Origin: Bacteroidales bacterium
GTDB lineage: Bacteria > Bacteroidota > Bacteroidia > Bacteroidales > Muribaculaceae
Direction of reading: 5' to 3'
Length of the DNA stretch: 11,722 nt
NCBI GenBank assembly: GCA_004553485.1
Contig: SFLG01000053.1
Coordinates: 1 to 11,722, forward strand
Positions 6,253 through 11,623 of this stretch are shown in pieces. Below the pieces are notes generated by a model. It had not been told where the DNA came from and searched no databases. It worked only from the letters and a program-made list of their open reading frames with translations. The position numbers and the translations under genes were made by a program. How positions within the stretch are numbered: the stretch's first letter is position 1; the number at the start of each line of letters is the position of its first letter.

Positions 6253-7334
6253 ATCTGTTTGCCGCACCAAATTAAATAATTACGGACGATTTCGCCAACC
6301 TCATTATCAGAATAGAAAACTTTGTCCTTGACGAAATATTCCGCAATTTTGCGTTCAATGTTCGTTGTCGGTTTCGTGATTTTTCGCTTATGATTCGGAA
6401 GTGGGGAAAAATCCGGCGAATATACAACCGCCGTTTCGGGGTTTTTAATTTCCGTCGTTTTTCTATGAATAAATGTGAACGACATATCCCCGTGTTGAAT
6501 GATTTCGCATTGTAGCAAATCCCCGGCGAACTCGATAAAATACGTGAACAGAATTTCACCGGGCGTGAACTTTACCGGGCAATGCGGGTATATATCAATT
6601 TCCCACGTACCGCCTGTTATCATGGACAATTTCGGGTTGTCGAAAGCAAAATACAAATCACTTTCCTTTCCTTGTTTATTAGGGATTGTATATTCAACCG
6701 CAACGGTCAATTCGCTGTCCCCGTAACGGTATAAATCAATATCCCCCGGTTTCATTTCTTTAACGTGTGTCAAACCCATTTCTTTAAAATACGGACAGTA
6801 ACGATTTACCGTGTTTCCCAACATAAAAATTGTTACGTTCGTTCTATGCCGAACAATTGTTGAAACCACGTTCATAAATAAAACAAATTCGTCTGGTAAA
6901 TACGTTGTTCGTGTCAAAAATTCGTCAAAACATATTGTTGTAATGTCCGGGTAACTTGTAGATTTGTCATGTTCCATTGACGAAATAGAAAACCCATACG
7001 CGAACGGTTTTTCGTCCGTAACTCGTTTATCGTCCTCATATCTGCAAAGGAACCAACGGGAACCGTAATAATAAACACCCGTCCATTCACCACCCGTTGC
7101 GCGTGAAATCTCACCGTTTGAAACAAGTGCGTCAAACATTGCCGCCCCGCGTTTCCCCGTAAAATCATCTTGCCAACGACGAACAATTGCTAATTGTTCC
7201 CCGTGTTCCGCGTAACGTTGCAAACCATGTTTCAAAACTGAATATGTTTTTCCGTTTGAACGTTCACCAAAAATAACGTTGTATTTCGCGTTTTTCGCAA
7301 GAATGTTTTTCAATGAATAGAATTTTTGACGCAT
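6243..7334 (-). CDS. DNA packaging ATPase (phi29 gp16-like)
   Basis: This is the motor that pumps the genome into the procapsid through the portal. From the ATG at 7334 it has 363 residues, near phi29 gp16 (332). A Walker A-type P-loop, GERSNGKT, is at 23-30. Walker B, ITTICFDEF, is at 131-139, with Asp137 and Glu138 as likely metal/catalytic residues. MLGNTVN at 171-177 is a probable coupling motif. The C-terminal 150 or so residues correspond to the nuclease-like domain of the family. AAAGGGG 11 bp upstream supports this ATG; an in-frame TTG at 7361 inside the palindrome is rejected. In phi29 the ATPase is the last late gene; here it is the last gene on the opposite strand, after the polymerase, which predicts early expression. 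Its TGA stop lies inside a 16-bp palindrome. Confidence 0.9.
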   Translation of the reverse strand: MRQKFYSLKNILAKNAKYNVIFGERSNGKTYSVLKHGLQRYAEHGEQLAIVRRWQDDFTGKRGAAMFDALVSNGEISRATGGEWTGVYYYGSRWFLCRYEDDKRVTDEKPFAYGFSISSMEHDKSTSYPDITTICFDEFLTRTTYLPDEFVLFMNVVSTIVRHRTNVTIFMLGNTVNRYCPYFKEMGLTHVKEMKPGDIDLYRYGDSELTVAVEYTIPNKQGKESDLYFAFDNPKLSMITGGTWEIDIYPHCPVKFTPGEILFTYFIEFAGDLLQCEIIQHGDMSFTFIHRKTTEIKNPETAVVYSPDFSPLPNHKRKITKPTTNIERKIAEYFVKDKVFYSDNEVGEIVRNYLIWCGKQISG

Positions 7335-7351
7335 TACTGAACCCCTTTCCT

Positions 7352-7367
7352 TTCCGGTCAACCGGAA
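7352..7367 (-). repeat. 16-bp palindrome copy 6 (polymerase-ATPase gap)
   Basis: TTCCGGTCAACCGGAA, exact. It occupies the short gap between the polymerase stop and the ATPase ribosome binding site. Confidence 0.9.
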
Positions 7368-7369
7368 AA

Positions 7370-9535
7370 TTAAATTTCTATCGTTTCAATATTTAAAAGA
7401 TAATCCAAATATTCGCGGGAAACCTTAAGAGAATAATCTGATTTTTCCAAATGAACACTTGAACGTTCGTCGTATTTACCCGGAACCCCCATATAATCAA
7501 TAACTGTTCCGGTTCTCTCATCGTCAATATATGTATGGGTATTTTTCCCGGTGTATTCTGGCGGTATATATAGTTCATTGTTAAAAGCTGAAAAAATCCC
7601 TTGTTCCCCGTACTTTTTCAACAAATAAGGCACACACGTTTTTTTATTCAATCCGGAAACGGTCAAATTAAATGTTCCGCGTTTATTTTCTGGGTTTCGT
7701 TTATCGTCTGAATACTGGACAAGGTAACGTTTTGCGCCTAACGTTTTGAACTGTTTGTAATGTCCGTCGAAATCCCAAACGCCCAAACATTTCTTTACGT
7801 GTTCCACGGTTTCCGGTTCAATCGCATTTCGTTCTATGCCGTGATAATCCATAGCGCGTAATAACTGATTTCGGATTGTTTCATTATATCGCCGTATATA
7901 TTTCATGTGGTTTTCCGCGTTTAATACTTTCACGCTGTCCGTGTCACTATAAACATAATCGGTTCCAAACTCGCAAATTCCGGTGAATAGATTTCGTCTT
8001 GCGTATGCCGTAACCCAAACCCCCCACGGATAAAACAAAAACCTTGAACGGGAATTATTATAATCTGTTATAGCTTTTTCAAAATCCGGTTCTTCTGGTG
8101 ATTTCCATTCATCATTTGAATATACTATTTCGGGACGCACAATATCAGTAACCGCCATACCATAACATGAATTTAACATTTCTTTACTTCTCAAATACTC
8201 GATTTCTTTCCCGTCAACGCCTTTCAACGTCGTTTTGTCACGATATAATTTCAATATTGCTTTTACAAAATCCGTCGGCAAATAATCCTTTTTATACCGT
8301 CGGAATGTCCCAATTTTCAAATGTTCCCACGTGTAAAATTGTTTAATTATTTTGAAATCCTGTTCCGTTACTGTTGTAAATAAATGAGAAGCAGAAACCA
8401 CTCTACCGTTATTTATAACAGCGTTTTTCACCCCCCAACAACGGGAAACCGATATATAACTATCGAACCATAAGCGTGATTGTAACCCAACAAATTCAAC
8501 ATCAAACAAACAACAATACAATTTCAAATTCTTGTCGAACTGTTCCTTGTTTGTAATTTCCACACGTTCCCCGGAACTCATCGGGAATTTTTCAGAAAGC
8601 ATCACACATGGGTAACTTGACGTAAAATCGAACGACGTAGCATCGTAAACTACCTTTCCAGAATAAAACGGATTTGCGTGTGTGAACCCCCCTTGAAACG
8701 CCCGTTTCAACTGTTTGTATTCGTCCGGGGTTAAACGCAACCCTTTCATTATATCCATATACCGCGCCCGTTTAAACGATTTCTTTCGCGAAACCCCTTG
8801 TTCGTAGAAACAAGAATCTCGACAATAATTACGAACATATCCGGTTTTTGTTAACGGTATGTGTGAAATGTCCCCGTCCTGTTCCATACGTTCGGCAATA
8901 TACGCCATAACTACACGTACATCATTTACGCAATAACTAATTTCTTCTTGAGTTAACGGGGTTTTGTTGTGTCTGATCTTCTCATAGTCCAACGCCCCAA
9001 CTAGTTTCTTTACGGTATAGGTTCGCAATTCATCACCCAACTTTGCAAGGGAATAACCGGAAAGCAAATATGAACAACGAAATTCTACACCACCCGTTGT
9101 CAAGGCGTAAATGGGCTTTCGATTTTCGATTGAAAAAACCTTATCCCATTCAAACCATTTTCGCATAAATTGAAATTCATACGAAAGATTATGAACATAT
9201 ATAATCAAACGTTTTTCGTTGGTTAGTTTTAATTCATTACATAAGGTTTCTATCATAGAAACAAACTCGCCCCATTCACGCCCGACGATAACCGCGCCGT
9301 AAATGCCGAATGTCCATTCGTACATTATAGCAACCTTTTGTTCATCGTTTCCGGTTGACCGGAAAAACGAACTTGTTTCAATATCGAATGAACATGGAAC
9401 ATTGAAATATTTTGTTTTCTTGTTTGAATAGGAAAATCTGAAATTCGGACGAACCATTTTCAAAACAGACAGTATTTCCGACGGTTTATATATATCATTC
9501 GATTTCAAAAAATCCCGAAACCCCATCAATTCCAT
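7370..9535 (-). CDS. Protein-primed family-B DNA polymerase with 3'-5' exonuclease (phi29 gp2-like)
   Basis: This polymerase copies the linear genome from the terminal protein by strand displacement. It has 721 residues, against 572-575 in phi29. Exonuclease motifs: FDIET (50-54), HNLSYEFQF (115-123) and YCVND (201-205). The partition loop appears as QGGFTHAN (281-288). Polymerase motifs: A, DFTSSYP (303-309); B, KEMLNSCYG (451-459); C, YSDTDS (529-534); and the KxY motif in KTLGAKRY (597-604). The second exonuclease motif has Glu120 where phi29 has Asp. Extra length lies between motifs B and C and in a long C-terminus. The start at 9535 overlaps the terminal-protein gene by 41 bp; GCGGGG lies about 9 bases upstream. 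An in-frame ATG at 9526 is a possible alternative. The N-terminal region contains a 16-bp palindrome. Confidence 0.97.
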   Translation of the reverse strand: MELMGFRDFLKSNDIYKPSEILSVLKMVRPNFRFSYSNKKTKYFNVPCSFDIETSSFFRSTGNDEQKVAIMYEWTFGIYGAVIVGREWGEFVSMIETLCNELKLTNEKRLIIYVHNLSYEFQFMRKWFEWDKVFSIENRKPIYALTTGGVEFRCSYLLSGYSLAKLGDELRTYTVKKLVGALDYEKIRHNKTPLTQEEISYCVNDVRVVMAYIAERMEQDGDISHIPLTKTGYVRNYCRDSCFYEQGVSRKKSFKRARYMDIMKGLRLTPDEYKQLKRAFQGGFTHANPFYSGKVVYDATSFDFTSSYPCVMLSEKFPMSSGERVEITNKEQFDKNLKLYCCLFDVEFVGLQSRLWFDSYISVSRCWGVKNAVINNGRVVSASHLFTTVTEQDFKIIKQFYTWEHLKIGTFRRYKKDYLPTDFVKAILKLYRDKTTLKGVDGKEIEYLRSKEMLNSCYGMAVTDIVRPEIVYSNDEWKSPEEPDFEKAITDYNNSRSRFLFYPWGVWVTAYARRNLFTGICEFGTDYVYSDTDSVKVLNAENHMKYIRRYNETIRNQLLRAMDYHGIERNAIEPETVEHVKKCLGVWDFDGHYKQFKTLGAKRYLVQYSDDKRNPENKRGTFNLTVSGLNKKTCVPYLLKKYGEQGIFSAFNNELYIPPEYTGKNTHTYIDDERTGTVIDYMGVPGKYDERSSVHLEKSDYSLKVSREYLDYLLNIETIEI
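9349..9364 (+). repeat. 16-bp palindrome copy 7 (inside the DNA polymerase gene)
   Basis: TTCCGGTTGACCGGAA, exact. It encodes Phe-Arg-Ser-Thr-Gly-Asn about residues 58-63, just after the Exo I motif FDIET, in a loop likely to be variable in the family. Confidence 0.9.
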
Positions 9536-10106
9536 GCTCTAACCCCGCTTGTTCCTCGTATATAGATGAAAGGTTTTCATGTAATGCCGTGGCTATTTCA
9601 TCAGCACTTTTGTTGTTGTCTGTTACCATGTCGGCAATATCTTTTAACACGCTATATTTCAAACCACGGTTAGCTACTTCCGGGGACAATTCTTTCAAAT
9701 CCTCGTATGCTTTCCAAACGTCATTGAATTGTTTTTCAGTCATTTCAACGCCTTGTTTCTTTAACCCGGCGGTAATTTCCTTTTTAACCTGTTTCCACCC
9801 CTTACGGGTTCCGGTTTTAGCTTGCAAGAAATTTTTAGCACGTGTATATTCGGCTCGTAACGCATTTAAATCCTTTCCTTTTGTTGAAAACAAACCTCCA
9901 GATTTTTCAACGTGGCGGGTTGCGGGTGAACTTTCCCCGGCACGTTCAAACGAACGCAAACGTTTATTTCCCGCCGAAACCAAACGCCCCGCAACCTTTC
10001 TCATATCCGACGTATTAAGGGAATTAAACGTTTTGTTGTCCATATTCAAAATATCTTGAATCGTCATACCGGACACAATCGACGGTTGTTTATATGTCCT
10101 CGCCAT
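9495..10106 (-). CDS. Terminal protein candidate (phi29 gp3-like position)
   Basis: This 203-residue protein would prime replication by linking the first nucleotide to a hydroxyl residue and would stay attached to each 5' end. The call rests mainly on position: it directly precedes and overlaps the polymerase gene, as phi29 gene 3 does gene 2. The N-terminal half is basic (NKRLRSFERAG; ARAEYTRAKNFLQAKTGTRKGWKQVKKE, cited here in part as TRKGWKQVKKE), fitting DNA binding. The C-terminal half is acidic and helical. Phi29 TP has 266 residues and uses Ser232; a priming residue cannot be fixed here, though Ser, Thr and Tyr occur in the last 60 residues. AAAAGGGGTG precedes the ATG. The start overlaps the XRE gene by 17 bp. 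Confidence 0.75.
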   Translation of the reverse strand: MARTYKQPSIVSGMTIQDILNMDNKTFNSLNTSDMRKVAGRLVSAGNKRLRSFERAGESSPATRHVEKSGGLFSTKGKDLNALRAEYTRAKNFLQAKTGTRKGWKQVKKEITAGLKKQGVEMTEKQFNDVWKAYEDLKELSPEVANRGLKYSVLKDIADMVTDNNKSADEIATALHENLSSIYEEQAGLEHGIDGVSGFFEIE

Positions 10107-10317
10107 TATTCACACCCCTTTTAAGTAAATGTTCGTATTCCATGCCATGCGCAAAATACCATAGCAATATTCTAGAATTGTCGTTTCGCCCCGTTTCAAA
10201 CGACGATATATTTTCGACCGAATAACCCGTTTCGGCGGCAACGTCTGATTGATAATATCCGTGTTCAACCCGGAATTGTTTACAACGTGATCCCATTTCT
10301 CGTAATGATAATATCAT
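10090..10317 (-). CDS. XRE-type helix-turn-helix regulator in the phi29 gene 4 position
   Basis: This 75-residue protein is nearly all HTH domain: GSRCKQFRVEHGYYQSDVAAETG, cited as GSRCKQFR and QSDVAAETGYS, followed by ENISSFETGRN, the Cro/CI/XRE pattern of scaffold helix, recognition helix and ExGR ending. The ATG at 10317 is preferred over one at 10329, because GGGGGT lies 6 bases upstream of the later ATG and no ribosome site precedes the earlier one. It lies between the SSB and terminal-protein genes, exactly where phi29 encodes p4, the protein that represses early and activates late promoters; the two are not alike in sequence. A terminator just upstream would limit its expression. The operators shared by the two promoters are candidate targets. 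That link is inference. Confidence 0.8.
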   Translation of the reverse strand: MILSLREMGSRCKQFRVEHGYYQSDVAAETGYSVENISSFETGRNDNSRILLWYFAHGMEYEHLLKRGVNNGEDI

Positions 10318-10333
10318 TTTGACCCCCATTTCT

Positions 10334-10367
10334 AAAAATGAACCGGGGGTTTCGATTCCCCCGGTTC
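10334..10367 (-). terminator. Intrinsic terminator between SSB and XRE genes
   Basis: On the - strand GAACCGGGGG pairs with CCCCCGGTTC over 10 bp around an 8-base loop, followed by ATTTTTAG. It lies just downstream of the SSB stop and upstream of the XRE ribosome site. Partial termination would give more of the first two early proteins than of the regulator, terminal protein, polymerase and ATPase. No promoter is visible downstream of it, so read-through must occur. Confidence 0.75.
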
Positions 10368-10376
10368 CTCGGAATA

Positions 10377-10688
10377 CTACTCGAAATCGTCAAGGCTATG
10401 GTCAACGAACGGCGTTCCGGGTTCCCACGCGGACACCCAAAGGGTGTTACTTGTCCCGACCTCGCCCGTTTCAAAATGAACAAACTTGCGTGTTGACAGA
10501 TTAGCGTCACGCTTGTCAAACTTTATGCTCATTGGGCAATTTTCGGGTTTCGGGTTTCCGCACTCGTCGCGGAACTTGACTGAAACCGTCAGTTTCGTTC
10601 CGTCCTTGCGGGTGAGATTGGATAAATAGGAATAGAAAGATTTTCCTTCTTTTGTTGTGCGTTTCTTAGCATAAATCGTGATTTCCAT
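10377..10688 (-). CDS. SSB-like single-stranded DNA-binding protein (phi29 gp5 position)
   Basis: This 103-residue protein would coat the displaced strand during strand-displacement replication. The N-terminal part (MEITIYAKKRTTKEGK, then SFYSYLSNL) and the central KLTVSVKFR and TLWVSAWEP strands fit a small OB-fold. The C-terminus ends in an acidic tail with aromatic residue, DHSLDDFE, like the protein-interaction tip of bacterial SSB. Two Cys (43, 51) lie in a Pro-rich loop. The gene is second in the early operon, as gene 5 (SSB) is in phi29. An AAAGGA ribosome site lies about 7 bases before the ATG. I recognise similar proteins from gut phages, but the OB-fold call is by pattern only. Confidence 0.7.
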   Translation of the reverse strand: MEITIYAKKRTTKEGKSFYSYLSNLTRKDGTKLTVSVKFRDECGNPKPENCPMSIKFDKRDANLSTRKFVHFETGEVGTSNTLWVSAWEPGTPFVDHSLDDFE

Positions 10689-10738
10689 GTTGATTTCCTT
10701 TCCAGGGTTGTTCCCCTATAAATAATGAATGTATTGTA

Positions 10739-10761
10739 CCCGGTTTTGAAACGGAACCGGG
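10739..10761 (-). other. Hairpin upstream of the SSB gene
   Basis: CCCGGTT (10739-10745) pairs with AACCGGG (10755-10761), extendable by two G-T pairs to a GAAAC loop. No U-tract follows on the - strand, so it is more likely an mRNA-end or attenuator structure than a strong terminator. Confidence 0.4.
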
Positions 10762-10768
10762 AAACCGT

Positions 10769-10777
10769 TGTGGATAA
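10769..10777 (-). promoter_or_regulatory. DnaA box 1
   Basis: TTATCCACA on the - strand is a perfect match to the DnaA box consensus TTATNCACA. It lies in the gap between the first early gene and the SSB gene. Confidence 0.55.
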
Positions 10778-10789
10778 CTTTGTTTATAG

Positions 10790-10798
10790 TGTGAATAA
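10790..10798 (-). promoter_or_regulatory. DnaA box 2
   Basis: TTATTCACA on the - strand also fits TTATNCACA. It has the same orientation as the other box and is 21 bp away start to start, two helix turns. It begins 1 bp beyond the stop of the first early gene. Confidence 0.55.
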
Positions 10799-10799
10799 C

Positions 10800-11414
10800 T
10801 CAAACGGCGTATTTCTTGAGAACGTCGGCGGGGATTGCATATTCGTTACCGTCTTTATCCCACACCGAAACGGTTTCCGGTTCCTTTTCTGGTTCGGTTT
10901 CCGTTTCCGGTTCCTGTTCTGGTTCGTCGATTTCGGGTTCGTCCGGTTCCGGGTTCGTGTGCGCCTTAACAACTTTTGAAATCTCTTTCGCGGACATTTC
11001 CGGTGTAATTTCACCGCCATTCACCAATTCAACAGCTAATTCATGACCCGCAGGCAACATCTTTTCAACTTGCGTTTTACTGAAATCATCGGAACCTTCC
11101 GTAATTAGGTTTGTGCCATAACCTACAACCTTTCCCGACGCGTTCACGATTTCACGAGTATATTCTTTTCCAATTGTTAGCAGGGAATAAGACGCGGTTT
11201 TTTTAATACCGAACGTCTTTTCGACCCATTCGTGAACCGTATTGAAACCATCGTCTTTAAAACATTCCGTTGCGTCAACGTGGGCAACAATGTGTGCGAT
11301 TGCGAACCAATTCTTTTTAATCGCATCTCCTAACTTTAAAACCGCGTTTGTTGCCTTCTGTAACTCTTTGTTCTCAAAAGTAACAGCATTAGTTGTAGTA
11401 ACTAAAAATTCCAT
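10800..11414 (-). CDS. First early protein: DNA-binding candidate with Pro/Glu-rich acidic tail
   Basis: I cannot name this 204-residue protein. Residues about 15-50 are helical. Residues 56-85 (FNTVHEWVEKTFGIKKTASY) look like a helix-turn-helix of the type found in phage and plasmid regulators. Residues 112-151 (FSKTQVEKMLPAG, then GGEITPEMSAKEISKVVK) resemble a small helical motif near the HTH of ParB-like and replication-control proteins. Residues 153-182 are a Pro/Glu/Asp repeat. The C-terminus has WDKDGNEYAIPADVLKKY. The ATG at 11414 is preferred, with AGAAAGGA about 8 bases upstream; the frame stays open upstream through the leader but lacks a ribosome site. As the first early gene it takes the place of phi29 gene 6, the genome-wide dsDNA-binding protein. 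It is a candidate binder of the dispersed palindromes. Confidence 0.8.
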   Translation of the reverse strand: MEFLVTTTNAVTFENKELQKATNAVLKLGDAIKKNWFAIAHIVAHVDATECFKDDGFNTVHEWVEKTFGIKKTASYSLLTIGKEYTREIVNASGKVVGYGTNLITEGSDDFSKTQVEKMLPAGHELAVELVNGGEITPEMSAKEISKVVKAHTNPEPDEPEIDEPEQEPETETEPEKEPETVSVWDKDGNEYAIPADVLKKYAV

Positions 11415-11496
11415 TATATCGTCCTTTCTTCCGGTTGACCGGAAACCTATATGTTTATCGGGTTGCCCCATAGAACACTTGAATTTCAAATGTCCT
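11415..11496 (-). promoter_or_regulatory. Early mRNA leader
   Basis: This 82-base 5' untranslated region lies between the early start site and the first early ATG. It contains a short GGG-GCAA-CCC stem-loop and, just before the ribosome site, the 16-bp palindrome, which can fold to a 6-bp stem with a UCAA loop. Folding there could affect access to the ribosome site. Confidence 0.5.
11429..11444 (+). repeat. 16-bp palindrome copy 8 (early leader)
   Basis: TTCCGGTTGACCGGAA, exact. It lies in the 5' untranslated leader of the first early gene, immediately upstream of its ribosome binding site. Confidence 0.9.
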
Positions 11497-11503
11497 AAGG
11501 ACA
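11491..11503. promoter_or_regulatory. Operator palindrome at the early start site
   Basis: TGTCCTAAGGACA is a perfect palindrome around its central base. It begins at the last base of the early -10 box and covers the expected start, in the same register as the late operator at 255-267. Confidence 0.65.
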
Positions 11504-11531
11504 TTATATAGTAAATATAGTACAATGTCAA
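11503..11531 (-). promoter_or_regulatory. Early promoter (perfect consensus)
   Basis: On the - strand TTGACA (11531-11526) and TATAAT (11508-11503) are separated by exactly 17 bp, a full match to the primary sigma factor consensus. It should be strong without help, as expected for the first genes expressed after infection, and drives the whole leftward operon. Confidence 0.9.
11514..11528. promoter_or_regulatory. Motif shared with the late upstream palindrome
   Basis: AATATAGTACAATGT is identical to bases 189-203. Here it overlaps the early promoter's -35 box and spacer; there it is upstream of the late promoter. On the + strand the similarity continues with CAATAT after a 1-base gap. Confidence 0.6.
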
Positions 11532-11588
11532 TATCTCATAGTGAAAATTCACAAAATATTAACAATTTCGTCACTTTACATAAAAAAC
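11532..11588. other. Non-coding gap between early promoter and right ITR
   Basis: This AT-rich stretch carries no gene. Together with the leader and promoter it makes 11415-11722 free of genes. I see no packaging-RNA-like structure in it; it may hold upstream promoter contacts. Confidence 0.5.
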
Positions 11589-11591
11589 ATT

Positions 11592-11607
11592 TTCCGGTCA
11601 ACCGGAA
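11592..11607 (-). repeat. 16-bp palindrome copy 9 (right ITR)
   Basis: TTCCGGTCAACCGGAA, exact. Mirror of the left ITR copy, directly next to the right parS-like site. Confidence 0.9.
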
Positions 11608-11623
11608 CGTTTCACGTAAAACA
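11608..11623. promoter_or_regulatory. parS-like site, right ITR
   Basis: CGTTTCACGTAAAACA is the reverse complement of 145-160 and has two differences from the parS consensus. It shares the run CCGGAACGTTTCACGT with the central parS-like site at 6207-6222. Confidence 0.5.

Noticed and set aside
6634..6645. Spo0A-box-like TTGTCGAAA
   Set aside because: It is inside the ATPase coding region, far from any promoter; the early and late promoters do not show a clear Spo0A box.
9589..10059. 156-codon open frame antisense to the terminal-protein gene
   Set aside because: It is a shadow of the real gene with no ribosome site or promoter and no recognisable protein features.
10725..11046. Rightward open frames opposite the first early gene
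   Set aside because: Their repeats (Phe/Arg- or Ser/Gly-rich) are the antisense reading of the Pro/Glu tail; no start signals.
11450..11470. GGG-GCAA-CCC stem-loop in the early leader as a pRNA or riboswitch
   Set aside because: A 3-bp stem is too small, and no larger fold around it was found by eye.
11415..11552. Upstream extension of the first early gene
   Set aside because: It would run through the early promoter and operator; the ATG at 11414 has the only good ribosome site.
161..11607. CRISPR array or mobile repeat from the 16-bp palindromes
   Set aside because: Copies are 0.16-2.1 kb apart, at unrelated sites, with no spacers, no cas genes and no flanking target duplications.
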